DNA of 64,000 bases from Pseudomonas sp. SJZ079 (GTDB lineage: Bacteria > Pseudomonadota > Gammaproteobacteria > Pseudomonadales > Pseudomonadaceae), in the NCBI RefSeq assembly GCF_007993865.1, contig NZ_VIUH01000005.1:10695-74694 (forward strand). Direction: 5' to 3'. This document shows, piece after piece, positions 29,629-37,753 of this stretch. The first letter of the stretch is position 1. Each line of letters begins with the position of its first letter. The notes under the pieces were generated by a model. It did no database searches, was not told where the DNA came from, and saw nothing but the letters and a program-made list of their open reading frames with translations. Both the position numbers and the translations under genes were made by a program.

Positions 29629-30000
29629 ATGTCGAATGCTAATCCTTGCCTTACGTGCGGCGCCTGCTGCGCGCATTTTCGTGTGTCTTTCTACTGGGGG
29701 GAGTGCCAGTCGCTCGGCGGGTTGGTACCGGACGATCAGGTGGTGCTGATTACCCCGCATCGGGTCGCCATGCGCGGCACCGAGGCAAAACCGGCGCGCT
29801 GCGTCGCCTTGCTCGGTGACGTGGGGCAGGGTACACGCTGCACCATGTATGAGCAGCGCCCCAGTCCCTGCCGCGACTTCGAGGCGTCCTGGGTCAATGG
29901 CGAACACAACCCACGTTGTGATGACGCGCGTCGCGCCCACGGCCTACCGCCCCTGACGCCGCCGGTGCAACCGAGCATCTCTCCCGAGCGGGTGGCATAA
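29629..30000 (+). CDS. YkgJ-family cysteine cluster protein
   Basis: This 123-residue protein has the YkgJ/CxxCxxCC metal-cluster pattern: CLTCGACCAHF at the N-terminus and GTRCTMYEQRPSPCRDF later, plus a further cysteine in NPRCDDAR. The family (PF03692) is thought to bind zinc or iron; its function is not known. It is divergent from the trkH pair and 111 bases before a nitroreductase gene. Confidence 0.85.
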   Translation: MSNANPCLTCGACCAHFRVSFYWGECQSLGGLVPDDQVVLITPHRVAMRGTEAKPARCVALLGDVGQGTRCTMYEQRPSPCRDFEASWVNGEHNPRCDDARRAHGLPPLTPPVQPSISPERVA

Positions 30001-30111
30001 CGCTGCTCAGGCCGTCTTGGCCGATGGGCAGGAGCAGGCTGCGGCAAGTTTTCCCCAAACTCGGGGCGCCACGCCCTAGAATTCCCGCTTGTTTTCTTCA
30101 GGAGGTGGCCA

Positions 30112-30672
30112 ATGGACGCTCTCGATGCCTTGCTCAACCGTGTTTCCGCGCCGCGTTTGCGTGAACCCGCGCCGGATGCCGCACAGCGGGAACTGTTGTT
30201 CCGCGCGGCGTTTCGCGCGCCGGATCATGCCCAGCTAAGACCTTGGCGTTTTCTCACCATCGAGGGGGCGGCGCGTGAACAGTTGGGCGAGCTGTTGGCC
30301 GCAGCGTTGGCGGCAGGCTCTGCCGAGGTGACTGAAGAGGCTCTGGCCAAGGCGCGGGCCATGCCGTTGCGTGCGCCGCTGCTGGTGATAGTGATAGCGC
30401 GGGTACAGGCGCATCCGAAAGTCCCGCCCCAGGAACAGGTGATTGCCGCGGGCTGCGCCGCCCATGCCATTCTGCTTGCCGCCCACGCCCAAGGCATCGG
30501 CGCGGTTTGGCGCACTGGTGATCTGGCCTATAACCGTCAGGTGGCAGCCGGCCTCGGCTTGGCCAGCGATGAGCAGGTCGTCGCCATGCTCTACCTGGGA
30601 ACGCCCGAGCGCGAATTGCGTACACCGCAGCAGTTGGCGGTGACCGACTTTGTCAGCGCCTGGCCTAGCTGA
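30112..30672 (+). CDS. YdjA-type nitroreductase
   Basis: This 186-residue FMN-dependent NAD(P)H oxidoreductase is of the short YdjA lineage. The FMN contact RAAFRAPDHAQLRPWRF lies near the N-terminus, and AILLAAHAQGIGAVWRTGD lies in the second half. The physiological substrate is unknown. An unusually strong ribosome site (AGGAGG at 30100) stands before the ATG, and TAGAAT at 30077 could be its -10. Confidence 0.9.
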   Translation: MDALDALLNRVSAPRLREPAPDAAQRELLFRAAFRAPDHAQLRPWRFLTIEGAAREQLGELLAAALAAGSAEVTEEALAKARAMPLRAPLLVIVIARVQAHPKVPPQEQVIAAGCAAHAILLAAHAQGIGAVWRTGDLAYNRQVAAGLGLASDEQVVAMLYLGTPERELRTPQQLAVTDFVSAWPS

Positions 30673-30732
30673 TAGACCGTAGTAAACCTGAGCTACGTGG
30701 CTGGCGCTGTCGCGGCGTCTGTTGAGAGCGGC

Positions 30733-32088
30733 CTAGGTCGTCGTGCTCTGAGTCTTCAGCGGCAGTACCAGGCTGGCGCTAAAGCCGCCATCGGGATGGT
30801 TGCTTAACGCGAGATGCCCGCCATGGCGTTCGGCGGCGCGTCGAGCGATGGCCAGGCCCAGCCCGTGCCCGGCGGTGCTTTGTCCCGGAGCACGAAAAAA
30901 TGGCTCGCCCAGTCGCGTCAGGTGTTCGCTGGCAACTCCCGGACCGTGATCGCGTACGCTCAAGTGCAACTCGTGCGCTTGACGACCTGCGCTGAGTTCG
31001 ATCGGTTGGCCCGCCGGATTGAAGCGCAAGGCATTGCGCAGCAGGTTTTCCAGGGCGCGTTCGAGCATGTCTGGCCAGCCGTAAAGGCTTGCGCCGGGCT
31101 CAACCCTGATGGTGATCTTTTGCTCTGGCGCGTCGAGCTGCGCGTCTTCTTGCAACTTGTGCATGAGGCCTGCGAGGTTAATTGGCTGCGCCGCGCCGGG
31201 GTCGGCATCGAGACGTGCGAGGGCGAGAATCTCGCTGATCAAGGCTTCCAGACGATCACATTCCTGGGTCAGGCGCGGCCAGAACTTTTCCCGCTCGCCA
31301 GACCCGGCGCGTTCGGCCAGTGCCAGGGCAACACGCAGCCGCGCCAGTGGCGAACGCAGTTCGTGGGAGACATCGCGCAGCAGTTGGCGCTGGCTGCCGA
31401 TCAGCCCTTGCAGGCGCGACCCCATGCGGTTGAAGTCGCTGGCCAGCACGCCAAATTCATCGCGACGACTGGCCAGGCGCGCCAGGCTGCTTTGCTGGTA
31501 GGCGGTTTGACCGAGGTCGTGGACGGCGCCGCGTAGACGGCTCAGTGGACGGGTGATGGACAGGGTCAGCAGCAGGCTGAGCAGGGTCAATACCACCAGG
31601 GCGATACCCAGTGCGCTGAGTGGCCAGAGCAGGCTGCCGCGCTGCCAGGCCATCAGCTCCTGATGCGGAATGCGGTAGATGAACAGGTAGGTTTCGCCGC
31701 TGTGTGGGCTGCTGTACTCCTCGGTCAGGCGCCGCCAGGGAAGCCGCCTATCATTTTCCTGGCGCGCCTCGAAGGCCGCGGCGCGCCGTGGAAAGGTGCC
31801 TTTGACCAGGGGCTGGCTGTTGTCGCCGAGTACCTGTACGTGGATGCGAAAGTCTTTTCTGCGTTGTTCGAGGAAGGCCTGGGCAGCGCTTGCCCCCTGG
31901 GTTTCGTAGCGCTGCGTCCAGGCGTCGGCCAAGCCCATTACGGCGGGATGTCGGCTGAGAATCCAGGCGTCTTGATTCAGCGCGCGCCCCAGCAACATGG
32001 ACAGCCCGGCAACCAGGGCGATGGCCAGCCAGAAACTGGCGAAGACGCGCCAGAACAGTGAACGCACGGTGACTCCTCTCAGCGGCAA
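30733..32088 (-). CDS. CpxA-like sensor histidine kinase
   Basis: This 451-residue membrane kinase has TM1 (about 10-32), a periplasmic sensor, TM2 (about 152-175), HAMP, a DHp helix with phospho-His in LLRDVSHELRSPLARLR, and a HATPase domain with N-box (ENLLRNALRF), G1 (DHGPGV) and G2 (GHGLGLAIA). It is the last gene of an operon with a response regulator and a CpxP/Spy-like protein, so it should phosphorylate that regulator in response to envelope stress. Confidence 0.92.
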   Translation of the reverse strand: MPLRGVTVRSLFWRVFASFWLAIALVAGLSMLLGRALNQDAWILSRHPAVMGLADAWTQRYETQGASAAQAFLEQRRKDFRIHVQVLGDNSQPLVKGTFPRRAAAFEARQENDRRLPWRRLTEEYSSPHSGETYLFIYRIPHQELMAWQRGSLLWPLSALGIALVVLTLLSLLLTLSITRPLSRLRGAVHDLGQTAYQQSSLARLASRRDEFGVLASDFNRMGSRLQGLIGSQRQLLRDVSHELRSPLARLRVALALAERAGSGEREKFWPRLTQECDRLEALISEILALARLDADPGAAQPINLAGLMHKLQEDAQLDAPEQKITIRVEPGASLYGWPDMLERALENLLRNALRFNPAGQPIELSAGRQAHELHLSVRDHGPGVASEHLTRLGEPFFRAPGQSTAGHGLGLAIARRAAERHGGHLALSNHPDGGFSASLVLPLKTQSTTT

Positions 32089-32141
32089 TACCCATCAGGC
32101 TCAAGGGCCTGATGGGGCGGGTAATGGCAGCTTGCTGCGTT

Positions 32142-32564
32142 TTATTCGGCTTTGCTCGCCTGTTCGGCCTGCCAGGCCTTGAACGCTTTACGCTCGGCGT
32201 GACGCTCTTGCATCTTCTTCAGCTGCTCGTCGAAGGCCTTTTGCTGTTCGGGTTTGAGCAGAGCGCGCATGGCGCTGTGTTGCTTGTCTCTGGCGGCTTT
32301 CAGCTCGCCCTGCATGGCCGTGCGATCGGCGGCCGGCAGTTTTTCCAAGTAGCGCTGAGTAATTTCATGGCGGCTTTTCAGCTGCTCGCCCATCAGTTTA
32401 CGGATTTCGCGGTGCTGCTCTTTGCTCAGGTCGAGTTGTTCGAACATCCGCCAGTGGTGGCCGCCTGCGTGTTCGCCGCCGTGGCGTGGGCCGTCTTCGG
32501 GCATGGCCATGGCCAGGGTCGGCAGGGTCAATGTCAGCAGCGCTGCGGTGAGAATCTTACGCAT
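32142..32564 (-). CDS. CpxP/Spy-family periplasmic protein
   Basis: This 140-residue protein has a clear signal peptide (cleavage after LAMA, near residue 19), then a His-rich segment (HGGEHAGGHHW). A helical LTxxQ-type body with LDLSKEQHREI and LLKPEQQKAFDEQ follows. CpxP and Spy are periplasmic chaperones; CpxP damps its kinase. It sits between the response regulator and the kinase. A CpxR-type box lies 84 bases upstream. The His-rich stretch may bind metal (inference). Confidence 0.88.
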   Translation of the reverse strand: MRKILTAALLTLTLPTLAMAMPEDGPRHGGEHAGGHHWRMFEQLDLSKEQHREIRKLMGEQLKSRHEITQRYLEKLPAADRTAMQGELKAARDKQHSAMRALLKPEQQKAFDEQLKKMQERHAERKAFKAWQAEQASKAE

Positions 32565-32641
32565 GGGGTGTCTCCTTGTCTCGAGGCCGGCCAGTTGCCG
32601 GATGTGCCCAGTCTAGGGCGGTCAAGGTCAGGGGCCGTCAG

Positions 32642-32663
32642 GTAAGGGTAAAGCTTGAGTAAA
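32642..32663 (-). promoter_or_regulatory. Candidate CpxR box
   Basis: On the plus strand GTAAA occurs at 32648 and again at 32659, 11 bases apart, with a further GTAAG at 32642. The CpxR consensus is two GTAAA with a short spacer. The site is in the 131-base gap before the CpxP/Spy-like gene. It probably serves that gene and the kinase; binding is inferred. Confidence 0.6.
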
Positions 32664-32695
32664 GCCTGTGCGAGACAGGCTGTAACCGTTAGCAG

Positions 32696-33373
32696 TTAGG
32701 CGCTGTAGTAGTAACCGCGGCTACGCAGGGCAAGGATGCGCGGCCGTCCGTCCGGGTGTGGGCCGAGCTTCTTGCGCAGGTTACTGACATGCATGTCCAG
32801 GCTGCGATCATAGAGGGTCAATTTACGGCCCAGTGCCAGTTGCGCCAGTTCCTGTTTATCCACCGGCTCACCAGGCTGGCGTAGCAGTGCTTCGAGCAGG
32901 CGACTTTCGGAAAGGGTGAGGAGGACCTCATGATCTCCAAAAGTGACTACACCGCGGGCCTGGCTGAAGCAAAGATCGCCGAGTTGCAGCTGGCTGACGC
33001 TTGCTGGCGCCCCGCTACGACGTAGCACGGCGCGCAGTCGAGCGGTCAGCTCACGGGGGTCGCAGGGTTTGGCCAGGTAGTCGTCGGCGCCGAGTTCCAG
33101 GCCCAGGATTCGATCGAGCGGCTCACCGCGGGCGGACAGCATCAACACCGGCAGCTCTGGATGATCGCTGCGCAGCCGTTTGAGCAGCTCGAGGCCACTG
33201 CCGTCGGGCAGCATCACGTCGAGCACCACTGCATCGGGTGTTTGTTGGGCGAGGGCGCGGTGGGCACTCTCGCCATCATGGCAGGCGCTGACCTGAAAGC
33301 CTTCCTGGGTCAGCCAGTTGACCAGCAGTTCGCACAGCTCGACGTCGTCGTCGATTATTAATAGGGAGCTCAT
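32696..33373 (-). CDS. CpxR-like OmpR-family response regulator
   Basis: This 225-residue regulator has a receiver domain with acidic pocket (IIDDDVELCELL), the phospho-acceptor Asp in AVVLDVMLPDGSG, and the conserved Lys in YLAKPCDPREL. A winged helix of the OmpR type follows (LYDRSLDMHVSNLRKKLG, RGYYY). Start MSSLLIIDDD is chosen; the longer frame adds 39 residues overlapping the upstream gene. It begins seven bases after that gene's stop. Confidence 0.93.
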   Translation of the reverse strand: MSSLLIIDDDVELCELLVNWLTQEGFQVSACHDGESAHRALAQQTPDAVVLDVMLPDGSGLELLKRLRSDHPELPVLMLSARGEPLDRILGLELGADDYLAKPCDPRELTARLRAVLRRSGAPASVSQLQLGDLCFSQARGVVTFGDHEVLLTLSESRLLEALLRQPGEPVDKQELAQLALGRKLTLYDRSLDMHVSNLRKKLGPHPDGRPRILALRSRGYYYSA

Positions 33374-33380
33374 GCGGGTT

Positions 33381-33785
33381 TCAGTTGATCCACTCTCGCC
33401 GTGAACGGCGACGTCCTCGCAGCATGGCGCCGATACACACGCCCAGCAACCCGGCCCCTGCGCCGACGGCGAACCAGGTCTGCTGGTCATTGAGCAGGCG
33501 GGCAGGCGCTGTGGCCTGGTTTTTTTTCAGTTGCAGTTTGAGACGCTGGTTTTCCTGACGAAGACGCTGCAACTGGGCGTTCTCGCGCTCGCCATTGTTG
33601 TTTTGCAGTTCAGCGTCCAGAACTTGGCGCTGCTGCTCGCTGGCCGCCAGACGTCGTTGCAGGGCATCGATTTGTGCCTGCGCCTCGGTGCTTGCGGCTA
33701 AGGGTTGCAGCGAGCTTTCTTCCGCTTGCAGGTAAAGGGGAAGCAGCAACAGGGTAAACACCCATGACAGCGGACCTGAGCGCAT
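33381..33785 (-). CDS. Small signal-anchored coiled-coil membrane protein
   Basis: This 134-residue protein has an N-terminal signal sequence (to about residue 21) and a Gln/Arg-rich coiled coil (about 32-90). A C-terminal membrane helix follows (WFAVGAGAGLLGVCIGAML), then a basic tail. The layout is that of YgiM/TIGR04211 proteins without their SH3b domain. It is seven bases upstream of the CpxR-like regulator, so it leads that operon. Its function is unknown; a role in envelope sensing is inferred from position only. Confidence 0.75.
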   Translation of the reverse strand: MRSGPLSWVFTLLLLPLYLQAEESSLQPLAASTEAQAQIDALQRRLAASEQQRQVLDAELQNNNGERENAQLQRLRQENQRLKLQLKKNQATAPARLLNDQQTWFAVGAGAGLLGVCIGAMLRGRRRSRREWIN

Positions 33786-33848
33786 CGGAACTCCTATTTC
33801 CTACCGGATGTTGTTATTGGGGCAATGTGTAGCTTGCATGGGCCGCAG

Positions 33849-33997
33849 TTAACAGGCTGTTGAAAAACTACTGCGCTCGGCTATGCGGCGTTGAAATCAG
33901 CCTAAAAATGCTCATGTCCAGCTCGTACACTGCACTTTTTTCGGCGGATTTCGCCTTGCCTAGCCTTCGCTCGCTACATTTTTCAACGGCCTGTTAA
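33849..33997. repeat. Palindrome-ended mobile repeat (MITE-like), copy 2
   Basis: This 149-base element has ends TTAACAGGCTGTTGAAAAA and, read from the other side, TTAACAGGCCGTTGAAAAA, which are one mismatch apart. Copy 1 lies at 11305-11433 in the opposite orientation. Its right end runs into yciI and provides that gene's stop codon. Confidence 0.85.
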
Positions 33998-34293
33998 GGC
34001 AGCACCAGCTTGAACGGTTTGACCTGAACCGAAGCGTAGACCCCGGCGGCACGGTACGGGTCGGCATCGGCCCAGCGTTGGGCGGCGTTGAGCGATTCGA
34101 ACTCGGCGACGATCAGGCTGCCGGAGAAGCCCGCTGGGCCTGGGTCGCTACTGTCCACAGCAGGGTGTGGGCCGGCGAGCACCAGGCGCCCCTCTGTCTT
34201 CAGTTGTTCCAGTCGGGCGAGGTGGGCAGGGCGAGCAGCCAAGCGGTTTTCCAGGGAGTTTTCGACATCGGTGGCAATAATGGCGTAGAGCAT
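33994..34293 (-). CDS. yciI: YciI-family protein
   Basis: This 99-residue YCII-domain protein has a ferredoxin-like fold of uncertain function. It begins [19 protein letters not shown] and shows the conserved GPHP and DPYRAAGVY motifs with the His-Asp pair typical of the family. The start is chosen because the longer frame would run through the divergent promoter region. Its last codons read LVLP and the stop TAA is the first part of the mobile repeat end at 33997. Confidence 0.88.
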   Translation of the reverse strand: MLYAIIATDVENSLENRLAARPAHLARLEQLKTEGRLVLAGPHPAVDSSDPGPAGFSGSLIVAEFESLNAAQRWADADPYRAAGVYASVQVKPFKLVLP

Positions 34294-34306
34294 CTCAGTC
34301 CTTATA

Positions 34307-34327
34307 TAGGCGTCGGGTCGACGCCTA
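34307..34327. promoter_or_regulatory. Inverted repeat in the yciI 5' region
   Basis: TAGGCGTC and GACGCCTA are perfect complements with a five-base spacer, starting 14 bases upstream of the yciI start. It could be an operator or an mRNA hairpin; nothing else identifies it. Confidence 0.35.
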
Positions 34328-34455
34328 GAGCCAGTGAAGTTGCTGTGCAGAAAAGCAGCAAAGTCGCGCCAGGTCGAGGAATTGTCTCGTAACGGCAGCG
34401 AGAAACTGCATGTGGCGGCATAATAACAAACATAAATGACCGAGAACGCGTCCCT

Positions 34456-35319
34456 ATGACTGTTGATCTGCACTGCCACAGCACCGCTTCAGACGGTGCC
34501 CTCGCTCCCGCCGTGGTGGTTGCGCGAGCGTATGAGCGAGGCGTGCGGTTACTGGCGCTGACCGACCACGACACCCTGGAAGGCCTCGATGAGGCTCAGG
34601 CTGCGGCCAGTGCGCTGGATATGCAGCTGGTCAGTGGCATCGAACTGTCCTGTACCTGGGGCGGGGCGACCATCCATGTACTCGGCTACGCCTTCGCGCC
34701 TGAAGCACCGGCTTTGTGCCAGGCGATTGCCGAACTGCATGAAGGACGCTGGTTGCGCGCTGCAGAAATCGGCAAGCGTCTGGAAGCCAAAGGCATGCCG
34801 GGTGCTTTGGATGGCGCCCGGGCGATCCAGCAGGAGCTGGGGGATAGTGGCAACGCCCCGGCCCGCCCGCATTTCGCCGAGTTTCTGGTGCGTGCAGGCC
34901 ACGTCAAGGATCGTGCCGAGGCGTTTCGCAAGTGGCTCGGCTCGGGCAAGCTGGGCGATGTCAAACAGCATTGGCCGACGCTGGAAAGCGCCGTCGAGAC
35001 CTTGCGGCAAGCCGGTGCCTGGATCAGTCTGGCGCACCCGTGGCAGTACGACTTTACTCGTAGTAAGCGGCGCAAATTGATCGCTGGGTTTGCCCAGGCA
35101 GGCGGCCATGCGTTGGAAGTCGTCAACGGCATGCAGCCGGCTGAGCAGGTTGGCGGGTTAGCGATTCTGGCGCGCGAATTTGGTCTGCTGGCGAGTGTCG
35201 GCAGTGACTTTCATGCACCGGGTGACTGGTCTGAGCTGGGCATGTACCGCCCGTTGCCGGACGACCTGTCGCCCCTTTGGGCGCGCTTTCAACATGTCCA
35301 CCAGTCTACAGCTATCTGA
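34456..35319 (+). CDS. rnm: PHP-domain phosphoesterase (RNase AM / nucleoside bisphosphate phosphatase)
   Basis: This 287-residue PHP-fold metal enzyme is related to E. coli YciV (RNase AM). Metal motifs are readable as [38 protein letters not shown] and GSDFHAPGD. Relatives hydrolyse 3',5'-nucleoside bisphosphates and trim short 5' RNA ends. The yciO-like gene begins 13 bases downstream, the same pairing as in E. coli. Confidence 0.9.
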   Translation: MTVDLHCHSTASDGALAPAVVVARAYERGVRLLALTDHDTLEGLDEAQAAASALDMQLVSGIELSCTWGGATIHVLGYAFAPEAPALCQAIAELHEGRWLRAAEIGKRLEAKGMPGALDGARAIQQELGDSGNAPARPHFAEFLVRAGHVKDRAEAFRKWLGSGKLGDVKQHWPTLESAVETLRQAGAWISLAHPWQYDFTRSKRRKLIAGFAQAGGHALEVVNGMQPAEQVGGLAILAREFGLLASVGSDFHAPGDWSELGMYRPLPDDLSPLWARFQHVHQSTAI

Positions 35320-35332
35320 ACAGGGAGTTAGC

Positions 35333-35959
35333 GTGAGTCAATTTTTCCAGGTTCACCCGGAAAACCCGCAGCTGCGCCTGATCAAGCAGGCGGTGGAAAT
35401 CATCAGGGCCGGTGGCGTGGTGATTTACCCGACTGATTCGTCCTATGCGCTGGGTTGCCAGATAGGCAACAAGACTGCACTGGAACGCATCCGCCGGTTA
35501 CGTCAGTTGGAGGATAAACACAACTTCACCCTGGTCTGCCGCGACCTGTCGCAGCTGAGTCTGTTTGCCAAGGTCGATACCGGCGCCTTCCGCTTGTTGA
35601 AGACTCATACGCCTGGGCCTTACACCTTCATCCTCAACGCCACCCGCGAAGTGCCGCGCATGTTGTTGCACCCCAAGCGCCGCACCATTGGTTTGCGCGT
35701 TCCCAGTCATCCTATTGCCCTGGCGTTGCTGGAGGAATTGGGCGAGCCGCTGATGAGCGTCACCCTGATCCTGCCGGGCGAAACGCTGCCGATGAGCGAG
35801 CCCTACGAGATGCGGCAAATACTCGAACACCAGGTCGAGCTGATCATCGATGGTGGCTTCGGCGGCCTGGAGGCCTCCACCGTGGTCGACCTGACCGCGG
35901 ATGAGCCGCAGGTGATTCGCGTCGGCTGTGGCGATCCGGAGCCCTTCGGCGAAGGCTGA
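35333..35959 (+). CDS. yciO: YciO-type Sua5/YrdC-family protein
   Basis: This 208-residue protein has the YrdC/Sua5 fold that binds ATP, threonine and RNA. It shows GGVVIYPTDSSYALGCQ, the KxR-type PGPYTFILNAT and RTIGLRVPSHP, and ends near the E. coli YciO length (206). YciO proteins resemble the threonylcarbamoyl-AMP synthase TsaC, but their own role is less clear. The GTG start is supported by CAGGGAG six bases earlier; an upstream ATG lies inside the previous gene. Confidence 0.9.
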   Translation: MSQFFQVHPENPQLRLIKQAVEIIRAGGVVIYPTDSSYALGCQIGNKTALERIRRLRQLEDKHNFTLVCRDLSQLSLFAKVDTGAFRLLKTHTPGPYTFILNATREVPRMLLHPKRRTIGLRVPSHPIALALLEELGEPLMSVTLILPGETLPMSEPYEMRQILEHQVELIIDGGFGGLEASTVVDLTADEPQVIRVGCGDPEPFGEG

Positions 35960-35981
35960 GACCGCGGCACACCGAGGGGCG

Positions 35982-36338
35982 CTAGAGGATCAGCGCCACC
36001 AGAATGGCAACCAGCAGGATGATGACGAAATCGGTGCCACTGAGCGCACCGCCGGCCGGTAGCGAGTCGATTCGCTGGGCGAGGGTGGCGGCTTCCGCGG
36101 GTGTCATGGCGTCGACCCGGATGCGCGCCTCGTCCGCAGGAACATCCATTTTCTGCAGTTTTTCCTGTACGTCGGTGCGATTGAGAAAATCGCGGACCTT
36201 GTCGCGGTTGGCCTGGGAGCTCTGTTCGGCAAGTGTTTCCTGCGTGCCGATGATGCCTGCATAGGTTGGCGCGCTCAGGGTGCTGGTCAGACAAACTGCC
36301 ATCAGGGCGGCAGCGAAGTTTCTGCTAGGAAATTTCAT
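35982..36338 (-). CDS. PA2779-family small membrane protein
   Basis: This 118-residue protein has a signal peptide (to about residue 27), a helical central part (ETLAEQ...RDKVRDFLNRTDVQEKLQKM), the segment VDAMTPAEAATLAQRIDSLPAGG, and a C-terminal membrane helix. This is the pattern of the PA2779 family, often found beside a PA2778-type C39-like peptidase. No such partner is here. GGGAG precedes the chosen ATG. The function is unknown. Confidence 0.75.
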   Translation of the reverse strand: MKFPSRNFAAALMAVCLTSTLSAPTYAGIIGTQETLAEQSSQANRDKVRDFLNRTDVQEKLQKMDVPADEARIRVDAMTPAEAATLAQRIDSLPAGGALSGTDFVIILLVAILVALIL

Positions 36339-36486
36339 TAGGATGCTCCCAAGGGGTTGTCGGATCGGCCGCGACACAGCTCGCAGTGCCAGATGTATAG
36401 GCCATGCCTGGCCGCATCGATACTTTGACTGATAAGTTGCGCGTGCGGTTCCGTCGTGGTTTTTCCCCTGCGGCTTCGTGCGTCGC

Positions 36487-36492
36487 TATACT
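36487..36492 (+). promoter_or_regulatory. Candidate -10 box of trpS
   Basis: TATACT lies 33 bases before the chosen TTG start of trpS. A -35 element is not evident. Confidence 0.4.
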
Positions 36493-36525
36493 TGGCGGCC
36501 TGTTGCTTCGTTTAGGAAACCCAGT

Positions 36526-37740
36526 TTGAGTCTTGCAGATTCTGAGCGCCGCGTGCTTTCCGGCATGCGCCCCAGTGGCCCTCTCCACTTGGGTCACTAC
36601 CATGGCGTGCTAAAGGATTGGGTCAAGTTGCAGCACAGCTACGAATGCTTTTTCTGCATCGTCGACTGGCATGCACTGGCCACCGAGTACGATGAAATCG
36701 GGCAGATTTCCCAGCATGTCATGGACATGGCCGTGGATTGGCTGGCCGCAGGGGTCAGCCCGAGTTCGGCAACCTTGTTCATCCAGTCGCAAGTGCCGGA
36801 ACATGCCGAGCTGCATGTGCTGCTGTCGATGATTTGCCCGCTCAGTTGGTTGGAGCGGCTGCCGTCTTATAAAGAGCAGCAAAGTCAGTCGCACGGCAAA
36901 GACCTCTCGACCTATGGCTTGCTCGGTTATCCCCTGTTGCAGGCGGCGGATATCCTGTTGTATCGCGCTGGGGTGGTGCCGGTGGGGGCGGATCAGTTGC
37001 CGCATATCGAGTTTGCGCGCGAAGTGGCGCGGCGTTTTAACCACCTCTACGGCCGCGAGCCGGATTTCGAGGCTAAGGCCGAGGCGGCGATCCTCAAGCT
37101 GGGCAAGAAAACCGCCACGCTCTACAACAGCTTGCGCAAGGCATTTCAGCAGCAGGGCGACGTCGAGGCCCTGGAAACCGCTCGCGCCTTGCTCAAGGAT
37201 CGGCAAAACATCACCTTGGGCGATAAGGAACGCTTGTTCGGCTATCTGGACGGTGTCGGCAAAGTGCTGCTGGCCGAACCGCAAGCGCTGCTCTGCGAGT
37301 CGCCCAAGCTATTTGCGCAGGATGGCGGCAAACTGTCCAAGCCCAGCCACGCGACGATTTTTTTGCGCGACAGTGCCGATGAAGTCGAAGAAAAGATCAA
37401 GCGTATGCCGACCGACCCGACTCGGGTTCATCGCAGCGATCCCGGCGATCCGTTGCAATGCCCGGTGTGGCGCATGCACCAGTTGTACTCCAGTGCCGAG
37501 ACCTGCGACTGGGTGCTGCAGGGCTGTAAAAGCGCTGGTATCGGTTGTCTGGAGTGTAAGGGACCCTTGATCGCGGCTGTGCAGGCGGAGCTGAAACCCT
37601 TGCAGGCGCGTGCCGCCGATTACCAGGACAACCCGGACCTGGTGCGTCGCATCTTTGCCGAGGGCGCCGAGCGCGCGCGGACCGAAGCGCGAGAAACCCT
37701 GACCGAGGTGCGTCTGGCCTTGGGTTTGAATTACCGCTGA
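36526..37740 (+). CDS. trpS: Tryptophan-tRNA ligase
   Basis: This 404-residue class I synthetase charges tRNA-Trp. The HIGH-type motif is PLHLGHYHG near the N-terminus and the KMSKS-type motif is GGKLSKPS. YPLLQAADILLYRAGVVPVG is characteristic of TrpRS. The TTG at 36526 gives SLADSERRVLSGMRPSG and has AGGAA nine bases upstream, so it is preferred over the upstream in-frame ATG at 36478, which precedes the likely promoter. The scpA gene begins 13 bases after the stop. Confidence 0.93.
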   Translation: MSLADSERRVLSGMRPSGPLHLGHYHGVLKDWVKLQHSYECFFCIVDWHALATEYDEIGQISQHVMDMAVDWLAAGVSPSSATLFIQSQVPEHAELHVLLSMICPLSWLERLPSYKEQQSQSHGKDLSTYGLLGYPLLQAADILLYRAGVVPVGADQLPHIEFAREVARRFNHLYGREPDFEAKAEAAILKLGKKTATLYNSLRKAFQQQGDVEALETARALLKDRQNITLGDKERLFGYLDGVGKVLLAEPQALLCESPKLFAQDGGKLSKPSHATIFLRDSADEVEEKIKRMPTDPTRVHRSDPGDPLQCPVWRMHQLYSSAETCDWVLQGCKSAGIGCLECKGPLIAAVQAELKPLQARAADYQDNPDLVRRIFAEGAERARTEARETLTEVRLALGLNYR

Positions 37741-37753
37741 CGAGAGGCTTAGC

